Of a stretch of DNA of 64,000 nucleotides, positions 21,101 through 28,600 are shown piece by piece. Position 1 is the first letter of the stretch. Every line of letters starts with the position of its first letter. This stretch comes from Streptomyces bluensis (lineage in GTDB: Bacteria > Actinomycetota > Actinomycetes > Streptomycetales > Streptomycetaceae). Where the stretch lies: positions 310,001 through 374,000 of the forward strand of contig NZ_BMVM01000007.1 of NCBI RefSeq assembly GCF_014650715.1, read 5' to 3'. The position numbers and the translations under genes were made by a program. The notes below the pieces were generated by a model that saw nothing but the letters and a program-made list of their open reading frames with translations, was not told the DNA's origin and ran no database searches.

Positions 21101-21896
21101 CACATTCACCGACGGCCAACGCAACGATGCTCCCCTCGCGCCGGACGCTGCGGGGATCGGCCCCGTCCACGTCTTCCGCACCCAGGACAGCAGCGGTCTG
21201 CCGATCCTGTTCACCCTGGACGCCGCCGACCCCGAGAACCCCCGCTGGTCCGCGCTCACGGTCCTGGACAACACGGACGCCGTCCTGGAGACGGAAGAAC
21301 ACAAGCTGCGCTGGCGGTCTTGGCTGTACTGGACCAACCTCACGCAGTTCCTGTCCCTGGCCGGCGGCGACGGCGTCCAGCTGGCCACCAGCGACGCCGC
21401 CGCCTTCGAGGTCGAAGTCCTCGCCGTGTGCGGCGGGGTCGGTGAACTCGAGTCGCTCCACGGCGTCACCGCTCCCGCCACTGCCCAACCCGCCGTCCTG
21501 GAACCGGAACCTGCCGCGGAGACCCCAGCTGGCCCTACCGCGGCTCTGCGGGATGCGGCCTGGGACGAGGACATCCTGGAGATCCTGCGCGAGGATCCCG
21601 GCGAGGCACCCGAACTCCTGCGCCTCGCCGAAGTCCTTGCCGACCACGGCAAACGCGCACCGGTCTTCGGCTACGAACTGGGCAACAGCGGCTGGCAAGC
21701 CGAGTTCGCCTGGGACACCCCCGGCATCAAGATCGCCGTGGTGACGGCCCACCACGGCACGGACGACCCCGAGGCGCAGCGACGCGACGCCGCGTACGCC
21801 GAGGCCGGCTGGACGGCGCGCACCGCCGCCGAATGGCTCGACCACCTCGACGAACTGCTCCCCCAGCTCCCCGGCACGGAAGGCACCACCCGATGA
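15174..21896 (+). CDS. Giant DEAD-box helicase with DUF1998, DruE/DrmA-DrmB-like
   Basis: A 2,240-aa helicase. Walker A is TTGTGSGKTESF (about residue 103), the DExH box VVVDEFHTYDGAQGTD (about 225) and motif III SATLASG. After about 800 intervening residues comes helicase domain 2: TPTLEMGIDIGDLS and QQVGRAGRRTG (about 1084-1124). Cys pairs occur at about 981 and 1407. The DUF1998-type Cys cluster CPCQEEQRRACHRCLHRY lies near 1695. The last 100 residues look like a restriction-fold tail (FAWDTPGIKIAVV) without clear catalytic acids. Size and order fit Druantia DruE, or a fusion of DISARM DrmA and DrmB. The start is GTG at 15174, overlapping the preceding stop as GTGA. Confidence 0.82.
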   Translation: MRPTLEARGLKESLLQYLSTTYALTDEGAREALHRFLGDETSGMFRGPFLRIRTPFTVAGEEWRSHLEWQREGWTPYAHQAAAFARLTSANGHTPQPTLVTTGTGSGKTESFLYPVLDHCRREQAAGKTGIKAVFLYPMNALATDQAQRINELLTGNETELGKLSAGLYIGDRAATRYEKVYTRRSDMQLSPPDILITNYKMLDLLLQRSDDAPLWRDADIRYVVVDEFHTYDGAQGTDVAMLLRRLAAAVGAAEDDQPLGRICPVATSATLASGTDRAGMASLLEVATQVFGTEFTAESIVGEDRLSVEEFIPLTEIKMQPQPTPDELLALPDPTTGDEALLDLIEAVTGVRDLDSFVLGDNLKRHLFTRAIMHGLGGEVRTSAEVLDVMWRAGAAGWSEAVASRPEQAAEALARFVALLSYARDPESAPGEPRPFVHLEVHQWARSVTRLLRGVLPWPKAEFRWDMAGAADAGAADSHRMAPVTTATSGQSANLFLPAIYCRDCGRSGWAVFSPESDDHDVQFDTYKIRRASTGQDKIRVRNLIAASEQEAREGSGAAPMPASGRSARGASPALQGAGGMLMVLDGARKRLRLPDPLNDYDKDTKEPRLTARDSAFVLVHFGATANTAAREDWCPACGERNAIRYLGTGAAAMAAASITRLFTGGELDKKLREDKTLMFNDSVQDAAHRAGFVANRSYTFSLRALLARHLRHDTPTALNDLIANVVQATTDKDTLSAVVPPDLHGFKGVDRLLSGQGRGGDLKTWRLIGQRLAFEALMEFGFRSRNGRTLELTRTAAAQVRIEDPAAAVALVKRVHEECNRTDLTLVEQSDDRYLAFLRVFLERLRTRGAVSHKWLDKYVDEAGTTRYFIWGNRPPGMRAFPRGVAAPVFLLGQPKDRSEFDFATGRLSWYERWAGRCLDVPREVAPEFWSRLLPELAGAGLLSVRTPNDSSLRVYGLKPGNIEALLLDDEQVRHSYVRCPVCFWEQTVHPSLLDQWHDQPCPSYRCRRGRLVAGDRPEALGVHHRDRDYTRDYYRRLYRKAGPYQVVVAEHTGMLTRAQREKVEEAFKRGGGFKDPNVLSCTPTLEMGIDIGDLSAVVLAALPRRPANYAQQVGRAGRRTGNAFLLTIPDRRRRDLYFLERPKDLIAGTIVPPGCYLSAVEILRRQYLAHLLDLAAAGQLVRADGIVLRAIPNKAPALFGPSGYLIDLVELAIAQGEVLVDRFLKMFPTGISDQAKADLKAYATQGLRGRVEEAEREWRRGQEALRARLREIDDAHGELHDTDPEQARQKAELDAERRGVGKRLLDLGETPAQSALCDLGLLPNYALIDSTTTLSATLYGEEGIDPRTGKVVFTSTTTAYERPRRYALQELAPGNTFYVNGYRHEITGLEISTGGGQAWRTWRVCPGCGYVRTEDAATDRSPCPRCATSHIADDGSCLFQIVEPTTVTSRGKRDDARIRDDKDDRDRRFYTVVDAVDIPIEDIEPGSWRHAKQTFGVDYCRTAMIRRINVGPVRYDAPARDDFAGHYVRLNPFHVCTACGAASADGKPVFDYDTDALSSSAARTPQLKHHRPWCPLRRGKPGGVTQEPVLLAHQLKTEALRVLIPAATADIDAKVQSFRAALRLGVDLHFGGDPQHLDTTVSSMPDADSGERRWFLVLFDSLPGGTGYLDRLTKPEAFRETLAKAYDLLKQCPCQEEQRRACHRCLHRYAPEQFQDVVSRNAALVMLESLLFTGEGEDGWETTEVRHTGLVGLDKQVESDLEARFLAALRGWVKVTDDAALDEDGHASGHLRFTSGSDVMHWRLTAQQQLEGTRTDFTFTRVDGPAQSVKVYLEGFRFHASREHNRIATDAAQRTRLRAGGEVVFQVTWADIDLFEQRPTKSTPVWPPYPGTAQEQAKAAYEQYGGQRAHFAEAVFANPIDTLIAYLRDPDPARWARRARALVTGLVATAGTTQVAATGRRSELVTALRTQLATFTDGQRNDAPLAPDAAGIGPVHVFRTQDSSGLPILFTLDAADPENPRWSALTVLDNTDAVLETEEHKLRWRSWLYWTNLTQFLSLAGGDGVQLATSDAAAFEVEVLAVCGGVGELESLHGVTAPATAQPAVLEPEPAAETPAGPTAALRDAAWDEDILEILREDPGEAPELLRLAEVLADHGKRAPVFGYELGNSGWQAEFAWDTPGIKIAVVTAHHGTDDPEAQRRDAAYAEAGWTARTAAEWLDHLDELLPQLPGTEGTTR

Positions 21897-24184
21897 CCGC
21901 CCGGCTCAGCCTGTACCGCAAGGCCGAACAGGAGCTCCACAAGCTCGATCTCTCGATCAAGACCGACTTCTACGACTTCTGCCACGCCTTCCGGGAAAAC
22001 CCCGACCAGCCAGGGCTGGTCAAGCGGAAGCTCAAGGGTGATTCCCGGATCTACCGCGCCGAGATCAACCAGCACTACCGGGCGCTTCTGACCCGCACCG
22101 GCATCGACGCCGACGGCACCGAGGACTGGCTGATCATCGCCGTCCGACACCGCAGAGACGTCTACGAAGAGCTCCAGGTCGCCGTCAACCGTGTCACCGG
22201 CGAGATCGAGTTCGTCGACCTTGCGGTCGTCGGGGACAGCGCCCTGCGCCGCGCCGGCATCACCCTAACCCCCGCCGAACCGGACCACACGCCCAAGCCC
22301 CCCGTCGAACCGGCACAGCCCAAGGCAGCGCGCGCGCTGCTCGCCAGGTACAGCGCCGACGACCTGCGCGGGCTGGGCGTTGCCGACCAGCTCATCGACC
22401 TGGCACTCACCGTCACCGACAGCCAGGAGCTCGATCAACTGGTCGAGGGCGCCCCCCTGCTGTCCAAGGACATCCTGTACGGCCTCGCCGCTGGCATGGG
22501 CATCGACGAGGTCCGCAAGGAAATCACCGCGCCGGTCGAACTCCGCCAGGAGCCCGACCCCGACGACTTCGCAGCCGCCCTCACCCGCACCAAAGTCACC
22601 ACGGTCGACGACGCAGTACAGGCCGTCATCGAGGAAGGCGACTTCCGCGCCTGGAAGGTCTTCCTCCACCCCACGCAGGAACGCATCGTCCACCGCCGCT
22701 ACAACGGACCCGCCCGCGTCTCCGGCGGTCCCGGCACCGGCAAGACCATCGTCGCCCTGCACCGGGTCAAACACCTCGCCGAACAGCTGCCCCCCGGGCA
22801 CAACAAGCCGATCCTGCTGACCACCTTCACCAAGAACCTCACCACCGACTTGCGGCTACGCCTAGCCTCCCTCGTCGAGCCCGAACTCCTGGCCCGCGTC
22901 GACATCGCCCACATCGACCAGCTCGCCTCACGCGTCCTGGGCGAGACCACCGCGCCAGGCCGCGGCAAACAGCGCGTCTACGACAACGTGGCACTCAACG
23001 AGATGCGCCAGCTGCTCGCCGAGCTCGACGACCGCCGCTGGGAACCCGATTTCCTGCTCGAAGAATGGGAACAGGTCATCCTCGGCCAGTCGGTGCCGAA
23101 CCGCTCCGCCTATTTCCAGGCCCGCCGCGCCGGCCGGGGCCGCGCCCTCACCCGCCCCGAACGCAATCACATCTGGAAACTCATCGAACAGTTCACCGCC
23201 CGACTCGACAAGCTCGGCGTCGAAACCTGGGGACAGGCCGCCGAACGGGCCGCCCGCTACGAGATCGAACGCGCCGCGAAGATCCAGGCCCGCCGCGCGT
23301 ACAAGGCCGAAGTCGGCGGCAAGGACCTCATCCACCGCGACGACAGCTCCGGCATGCGCTACCTCAACTACCGATACCAGCACATCGTCGTCGACGAGGC
23401 CCAGGACCTGCGCCCGGCGCACTGGAAAATGCTCCGCGCCATGGCCGACCCCGACCTGCCCAACGACATGTTCATCGCTGGCGACACCCACCAGCGCATC
23501 TACGACCACCAGGTCGCCCTCGGCGCCCTCGGCATCAACATCCGCGGTCGCGCCTCACGCCTGACGCTGAGCTACCGCACCACCAAGGAGATCCTCGCCA
23601 AAGCCCTGCGAGTCGTCGAAGACAAACGCGTCACGTACGACGACCTCGACGACGGCACCGACAACCTCGCCGGCTACCGTTCCGTCCTCCACGGCCCCGC
23701 CCCCACGTTCACCCCCTACCGCTCCTGGGACGACGAACTCGCCGGACTCGCCTCCACACTGCGTACCTGGCGCGAGGAACTGTCCACCGGCGGCAACGGC
23801 GCCTACCGTGACCCCAGCGGCCGAATCGCCGTGTGCGTCGCCGACCGCGACATGGTCAGCCAGACCATGTACTACCTGGTCACCAAGGCGAACATCACCT
23901 GCGCCGAACTCACCAAGGACGGGCCCAAAGGCGAGGGCGAGGTCCACGTCGGCACCATGCACCGCTTCAAGGGCCTCGAATACCAAAAGCTCGCCATCGT
24001 CGGCGCCAGCGACGGCATCATCCCGCGCACCAACGTCATCGAGCGTTACCGCACGGACGACCCGCCGCGCTACGAGCGCGAGCAGCGCAAGGCGCGCTCC
24101 CTGCTCTTCGTCGCCACGACCCGCGCCCGCGATGCCCTGAACATCAGCTGGCACGGCAAACCCAGCCCGTACCTGCCGGTCTGA
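21893..24184 (+). CDS. UvrD/Rep-type helicase with N-terminal RelE-like domain
   Basis: A 763-aa protein. Residues 1-95 resemble the RelE/ParE toxin fold (LYRKAEQELHKL, KGDSRIYRAEIN, HYRALL, WLIIAVRHRRDVYEEL). A linker of about 180 residues precedes a superfamily 1 helicase with GGPGTGKTIVALHR (about 280), VVDEAQDLRPAHW (about 500), TMHRFKGLEYQKLAIV (about 693) and VATTRARDAL (about 740). The RelE-like part may bind or cut RNA at the ribosome, or may simply be a nucleic-acid-binding module. ATGA overlap with the upstream gene makes it the fourth member of the coupled operon. A UvrD-type helicase is not a standard DISARM or Druantia component, which makes the set unusual. Confidence 0.82.
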   Translation: MTARLSLYRKAEQELHKLDLSIKTDFYDFCHAFRENPDQPGLVKRKLKGDSRIYRAEINQHYRALLTRTGIDADGTEDWLIIAVRHRRDVYEELQVAVNRVTGEIEFVDLAVVGDSALRRAGITLTPAEPDHTPKPPVEPAQPKAARALLARYSADDLRGLGVADQLIDLALTVTDSQELDQLVEGAPLLSKDILYGLAAGMGIDEVRKEITAPVELRQEPDPDDFAAALTRTKVTTVDDAVQAVIEEGDFRAWKVFLHPTQERIVHRRYNGPARVSGGPGTGKTIVALHRVKHLAEQLPPGHNKPILLTTFTKNLTTDLRLRLASLVEPELLARVDIAHIDQLASRVLGETTAPGRGKQRVYDNVALNEMRQLLAELDDRRWEPDFLLEEWEQVILGQSVPNRSAYFQARRAGRGRALTRPERNHIWKLIEQFTARLDKLGVETWGQAAERAARYEIERAAKIQARRAYKAEVGGKDLIHRDDSSGMRYLNYRYQHIVVDEAQDLRPAHWKMLRAMADPDLPNDMFIAGDTHQRIYDHQVALGALGINIRGRASRLTLSYRTTKEILAKALRVVEDKRVTYDDLDDGTDNLAGYRSVLHGPAPTFTPYRSWDDELAGLASTLRTWREELSTGGNGAYRDPSGRIAVCVADRDMVSQTMYYLVTKANITCAELTKDGPKGEGEVHVGTMHRFKGLEYQKLAIVGASDGIIPRTNVIERYRTDDPPRYEREQRKARSLLFVATTRARDALNISWHGKPSPYLPV

Positions 24185-24420
24185 CAACACAGGACCCGGC
24201 CTTGCCACCTGCCCTCTGGAAGCGACCAGTGCTGCTCTTCTCCCAGTGAGGTGCCTGAGGCAACCAGGCCGGGGGCCGCACGCTCGTTGAGCGTGCAGGC
24301 AGTGCCACCCGCAGAACCTGTGGTGCGCGAGGTCACGACTGTCGGCTGTGCCCGTCGGCGGCAGCTCTGCTCTGGCACCGGCGCATGGCGGTGGACCTGA
24401 CCGGGCGACGCCACCTGGAT

Positions 24421-25263
24421 CTACCCAACCGGGAAAGCCACCCTCGTGGCGAACTGGCGGAGATACCACATATACGAAAGTGCAATCCCGCCCAGAACGA
24501 AAACCGCCAAAGTTCCCCACTCTTGCCAGACGACCACGAGCAGAGGACCCACCAAGAGTAAATTGGCAACGTACATTCGGCGTTGATGAGAAACCAGAAT
24601 ACGCCCCTTTAGGGCACGTGAATAACTCGAAATGATGCTCCAGTCGTCACTGAAGCACAAGAAGGCCCAGGAGAGAACGACGGTCGCAGGTGTCGTCACT
24701 CCCTGCGCTCTAAGCACCCATAGAATGGTCAACACGAGCGCGAATACGGCTGACTGAAAAATATCACGACACAGTCGCTCTTCATCACTCAGTTGAGCCG
24801 GAATCTGCAAGGCAAGTTCATCTGGTCGAGCAGGCTTGACCTTAGCCACCCGCCGCAGATACTTAAATTGCGTGCCGATCAGACTTGCTGCGAAAATAAG
24901 CGTACTCAGACGCAGCGCAATGGAACCATCTCGCCACTGTCTCGCGATCTCCGGCTCGTTGATCTCATGAAGCTGTACTGCGGGATTGAGGATGGCGAAC
25001 AATAGACAGAAAACAGCTCCGAAGACCGACATAATGACAGCGGTACTGAAGTTAACACCCAGTGATACCAGGCATCCCATGCCGGCAAGCTTCTCGCTGG
25101 ACTGCCGATGCGGAGAGCTGCCACCCATAAGAATTCCAGCAATATCCTGGCGTGACCGACCTTGCCTAGTCCTAAGGACTCGAATGAGAACAGCATTATA
25201 GATGATGGCCAGCCCAAGGCCGATTACCACCGAAGCCTCCCATCCTGAACGTGGCGAGTACAC
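24421..25263 (-). CDS. Multi-pass membrane protein, unknown function
   Basis: A 280-aa protein with about six hydrophobic helices: near residues 12-28 (VVIGLGLAIIYNAVLI), 70-90, 115-130, 155-172, 178-195 and 238-265. The loops are charged and no enzymatic motif is recognised. Base composition is lower in GC than the helicase operon, suggesting a different origin. It converges on the UvrD-like gene, ending 237 bases after it. It could be a membrane effector of the neighbouring defence cluster, but nothing in the sequence proves that. Confidence 0.62.
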   Translation of the reverse strand: MYSPRSGWEASVVIGLGLAIIYNAVLIRVLRTRQGRSRQDIAGILMGGSSPHRQSSEKLAGMGCLVSLGVNFSTAVIMSVFGAVFCLLFAILNPAVQLHEINEPEIARQWRDGSIALRLSTLIFAASLIGTQFKYLRRVAKVKPARPDELALQIPAQLSDEERLCRDIFQSAVFALVLTILWVLRAQGVTTPATVVLSWAFLCFSDDWSIISSYSRALKGRILVSHQRRMYVANLLLVGPLLVVVWQEWGTLAVFVLGGIALSYMWYLRQFATRVAFPVG

Positions 25264-25660
25264 TACCCTCCTGTTGTCAGCGCGCCTGCAATCAGATGGT
25301 ATCGAATTTGATTTACGCCCACCTTGAGGCTCGCGCCCTATTACACCCTATTTGGCTACTGAAGTGGCCCGCAGAAATATGATCCGAAGTTCGTAGCCGG
25401 TCAAACGTCCTCCCGGTCAGGACCACAACAAGTTGCTTCAGCGGCTGTAAAGTGCAGCCCGAAGGAAAGGCAGGCGTCTCAGTGGCCGGCTTCGGCGCCG
25501 GGGAACTGCTCGGCATGGACAGGCCCTCTGCCCTGGTGGCTGCGCCTCTGCGCCGCGGATCCACCGGCGGTCCGCAGACCCTTACGGTTGCCCCCTGGAG
25601 CGTCCCTGCAACTGCTGCTGGTATGAGTGAATCAGTTGGCCAGACGGGCCAACTTGACCC

Positions 25661-25700
25661 GTCGCATCCAAGGTTGCGCGTTCTCACCGAAGGTTGAGCG
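25661..25700 (+). repeat. Two units of a dispersed 20-nt spaced repeat
   Basis: CATCCAAGGTTG (from 25665) and CACCGAAGGTTG (from 25685) lie exactly 20 bases apart in the 595-base gap between the membrane protein and the next minus-strand gene. Similar units recur near 26.83-26.96, 27.78-27.82, 28.60-28.67 and 46.8 kb. The rest of this gap (25264-25660 and 25701-25858) shows no convincing gene. Confidence 0.6.
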
Positions 25701-25858
25701 CTGATCCATGCGAGACGGGGAACAGCAGGGGTCGGCGACGAACTCGTGCTGGACCCCGGAGTCCAGGTCGGACACTAAGGGACACCTAACCGGCCGGTAG
25801 CTGGAGCGAATTAGAGGTGAGGGTTAGCAGCGGCCACGAAGTCGAGCCACAGCGCCCA

Positions 25859-26635
25859 TTACTGATCGTCCGCGGATTGACCGCTCCCTGGCGGTAGCTC
25901 CAGGCGCGTAAGCCTCTCAGCTAGCCGCGTCAGAGCCTGGAGCTGTTCAGGGGTTACGTCGGAATAGAGATCGCCGGCCGCCGTGGGCCAGCGTTTGGCC
26001 CGGGTCTCGTCAACTGCCCATTGAGCCAAGTCAGCATGCGTTTCTATTTGCCTTGCCCGCGCCTCCTCTTGTCTTGCTACAGCATTGGCTTGACGGACAC
26101 TCGCGGCGTCGGCAGCTCGCTTATTACTCCAGTCACGGACAAGTTCCGCGATCTTGACAATTCCGAAGAGGGAGAAACCGGAGCTTACGAGCTCGACCAG
26201 AAGGGGACTGCCGTACTCAACGTGCCTGATCCGCGCGGGCGTCCCGAGCAGTTTGGGGACCCGGGCGTCGGCGAGAGTTTCAAGTAAGCTGCCGGGGCCG
26301 ACAACTGTCATTGGCCACATTCGCTCCCATGGTCCATGGATCCAGTCGTCCAGATACCTAAGGTCTCGGCGGTCATATCCGAGTTCGAGGGCTTCGCCCT
26401 CCACCGCTTCCAAACCTCGTTGCCGGATATCAGCCATGAGGTCTTGCTGGGCTGCCGCGCGGGCGAACTTGATTCCCCATGCTTCGCCGGTATCAATTGC
26501 AGCGTCGAGGTCATCGAAGTAACGTGCAAGGTCACCGGCTCGCTGTGACGGCGCCACGTCCGCTTCCCACGTAATCGGGATCGCTTCGCCTCCGCCGGGC
26601 GGCCGCAGCCTCCTCGGCCCTCTGGGACTGACCAT
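25859..26635 (-). CDS. Hypothetical protein with YGSP motif and coiled coil
   Basis: A 258-aa protein starting at the ATG at 26635 (MVSPRGPRRLRPP). The reading frame stays open upstream but loses protein character there. The N-terminal half is mixed and acidic (SQRAGDLARYFDDLDAAI). A YGSP motif precedes a hydrophobic helix at about residues 160-185 (LLVELVSSGFSLFGIVKIA). A coiled-coil-like stretch rich in Ala, Arg and Glu follows. I recall similar short actinobacterial proteins with YGSP followed by one membrane helix, but I know no function. Repeat units flank it on both sides. Confidence 0.6.
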   Translation of the reverse strand: MVSPRGPRRLRPPGGGEAIPITWEADVAPSQRAGDLARYFDDLDAAIDTGEAWGIKFARAAAQQDLMADIRQRGLEAVEGEALELGYDRRDLRYLDDWIHGPWERMWPMTVVGPGSLLETLADARVPKLLGTPARIRHVEYGSPLLVELVSSGFSLFGIVKIAELVRDWSNKRAADAASVRQANAVARQEEARARQIETHADLAQWAVDETRAKRWPTAAGDLYSDVTPEQLQALTRLAERLTRLELPPGSGQSADDQ

Positions 26636-26825
26636 GCCAATGGTTCCTATCAGCCTCCTACCTGCGGGGCCAGTCTCCGGGCCATCTGCCTGCACGCAAT
26701 CAATCACATGGAGGCATGCCGCAAGGACCCGGCAGCGATCTTGGCCTTCGGCCGAGATGAGATTCCGGGGCCCGCTGCACTGGCTGACCGCTGTACCTGC
26801 TCTGCGGTCTTGCTCTGACCAGCCC

Positions 26826-26961
26826 ACTCAACCTTCGATGCGAGAGAAGCGCAGCGACCACACTTCGGTGAGAACACTCAAGGTTCGCTGCGACGGAACA
26901 CAACTCGCGTGCTCATGTTCTGTGCCATCGAAGGTTTAGCGCGTGCCACTGAAGTTTGATC
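26826..26961. repeat. Cluster of dispersed repeat units, both orientations
   Basis: Plus-strand units start at 26922 (GTGCCATCGAAGGTTTAGC) and 26943 (GTGCCACTGAAGTTTGATC), 21 bases apart. Two units in the opposite orientation lie at 26826-26842 (ACTCAACCTTCGATGCG) and about 26875-26894 (ACTCAAGGTTCGCTGCGAC in part). This 393-base gap (26636-27028) holds no other recognisable feature. Confidence 0.6.
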
Positions 26962-27028
26962 ACACGCGCGACCGCAATCGATCCGCCGCCGTCGACCCAG
27001 GCATGCCACTGCCCATCGGAGGCGGTTC

Positions 27029-27712
27029 TCAGGGGGCGGCGAGGGTGCCCGTGTCAAAGACGGGTGCCATCTCGAAGTCGAGGTACCTACTCAGGACGGC
27101 ATGGCTGCCGTCCTTGAAGACGATCCGGCACACGCACAGCGTGGACCCCCACGCGGACGTGGAGAAGCCGATCAGCCCATCCTGGTTCGAGGAGGCGAAG
27201 ACCTTGTTCCCCCAGTGCCTGCCGAGGAAGAACTGCGCTTGTTTCACGTCGGCCAGGTCGCCCTTCATAGCGGCCTTGAGATAGATGAACAGGTCGAACC
27301 GCTGGCCGGGCCTAGTCGACGGACTGATGACGTGCACGAGGTGGATCCGGTGCGACCTCTCTTTCAGCTGGTCGCGGTACCGCTCCCACACCTCGCGGGC
27401 CGAGGGCGAGACAGGTTCCGGAAGGTCATCGCCGGCCAGAGGTTCCGCTCCGGCGGGGGCGACTACCCCGGCGGGGGCGACGGCGGCTTCAGTGGCCGCC
27501 TCCGGTTCGTAGCGGGGGAGCTTCTCGCGCAACTCATTCAGCTTGAAGTATGGCCCGGTGGGGCTGACGCCAGCTTCGACGCCAGCACCTGCCTTCACTC
27601 GTTTGACGATCACGTCCGCGAGCTCTTTGAGCGGTTTGCGAAACGCGACGACGACACAGGCGATGAGCAGAACCCAGGCGAGGGTCTGCAACAGCGGTAC
27701 ATACGCATCCAT
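27029..27712 (-). CDS. Membrane-anchored pYEATS-domain protein
   Basis: A 227-aa protein with one N-terminal membrane helix (LLQTLAWVLLIACVVVAF, residues 6-23). A charged Ala/Pro/Glu-rich linker follows. The C-terminal domain (about 140-225) reads HRIHLVHVISPS, FLGRHWGNKVF, IGFSTSAWGS and RYLDFEMAPVFD. That pattern matches the prokaryotic YEATS domain, a beta-sandwich ligand-binding module often linked to conflict or signalling systems. The start at 27712 gives the helix immediately; the frame extends to 27820 but only as a poor continuation. The downstream and upstream gaps carry the dispersed repeats. A sensing role at the membrane is inferred. Confidence 0.66.
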   Translation of the reverse strand: MDAYVPLLQTLAWVLLIACVVVAFRKPLKELADVIVKRVKAGAGVEAGVSPTGPYFKLNELREKLPRYEPEAATEAAVAPAGVVAPAGAEPLAGDDLPEPVSPSAREVWERYRDQLKERSHRIHLVHVISPSTRPGQRFDLFIYLKAAMKGDLADVKQAQFFLGRHWGNKVFASSNQDGLIGFSTSAWGSTLCVCRIVFKDGSHAVLSRYLDFEMAPVFDTGTLAAP

Positions 27713-27780
27713 GCCCCGACCTCCTGGGGTCATTTCACGCCATGGCTGATAGTCCTGCATGCCGACGCGCGCTGTCTCGT

Positions 27781-27818
27781 GACAGCGAACCTTGAGCGAT
27801 TGCCATCCAAGGTTGACC
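27781..27818 (+). repeat. Two units of the dispersed repeat upstream of the pYEATS gene
   Basis: CAGCGAACCTTGAGC (from 27783) and CATCCAAGGTTGACC (from 27804) are 21 bases apart in the divergent promoter region between the pYEATS and HNH-like genes. Position and spacing suit a protein-binding site that would be seen from the same face of the helix. Confidence 0.55.
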
Positions 27819-27871
27819 ACCTCAAGCAGACGTAAGTCAGCGCTGTCAGTGCTCGCTGATACAGATGCCTC

Positions 27872-28600
27872 ATGCCTAGCAACCGTCCACCCATGTCTCG
27901 GCCGTTACGGGAACTGCTCCATGCCATGCGAGGCACAGGATGTGCTCTGCAAGACCCGGGGCTGACCGAGGGCCGCCCCGTTAACGATCCTGAAGCTGCG
28001 GCTCTCTCCTGGCATCGCAGCAAGCACAGGACTGACCATGCGGAAGGGTTCGACCGACTGGCTGAAGGGCGACTCCAGATCGCGCATGTGCGTAGCTGGC
28101 CAGCCATCAAGGAGCTGAGTCGCTCGTTCCCGCAGCTCATAGCCGAGCGGCGCTTTCATTGCTTGGACAACGTGCTACTCCTCTGTCCAGAAGCGCATGA
28201 TCTATACGACGGTGCCGGCTTGTTCAGTACAGATCTGGTGGAGAAGGCGGCCCGCCTGACCTGGGTGCGCTCGGAGGCCCGTGGACCCCTCATCCGGTAC
28301 CTGTACGCGACAGTGGAAGCGCACGCGGGCCATCAGACTGAGAGCACCAACCTCCTTATGGCAGCCGAGATTCTCCGCAGCGCGCACAACGTCGACGCCC
28401 GGCAGGTAGTGGCCGCCTTTGAGGAGCGCTGCCGGGTAGCGATGGAGGCCCTAGACCGCGGCGACCACACGAAGACGCACCGGGGAGACGTCGCAGTCTT
28501 CAGCATGCCGAAGCGGGTCCCTGAGCTGGCCGGGCACCCAAGTACTGCGCCCGTCATGCCTGCTCAGCGACTGGAGGAAGCACGCCAACTCCGGCACTGA
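27872..28600 (+). CDS. HNH-like protein, probable nuclease
   Basis: A 242-aa protein. QIAHVRSWP, HCLDNVLLLCPEAHDLYDG and surrounding residues follow the shape of an HNH nuclease: AH, then Asn in LDN, then His in AHDLYDG. The usual Cys pairs of zinc-bound HNH domains are absent. The C-terminal half is helical and has no known motif. An alternative start lies at 27893. It is divergent from the pYEATS gene across a repeat-containing promoter region. Such HNH proteins are frequent in accessory and defence regions. The assignment rests on a short motif only. Confidence 0.55.
   Translation: MPSNRPPMSRPLRELLHAMRGTGCALQDPGLTEGRPVNDPEAAALSWHRSKHRTDHAEGFDRLAEGRLQIAHVRSWPAIKELSRSFPQLIAERRFHCLDNVLLLCPEAHDLYDGAGLFSTDLVEKAARLTWVRSEARGPLIRYLYATVEAHAGHQTESTNLLMAAEILRSAHNVDARQVVAAFEERCRVAMEALDRGDHTKTHRGDVAVFSMPKRVPELAGHPSTAPVMPAQRLEEARQLRH

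Noticed and set aside
25313..25697. Overlapping small frames in the 25.3-25.7 kb gap
   Set aside because: No ribosome site and no protein character; the region carries the dispersed repeats instead.
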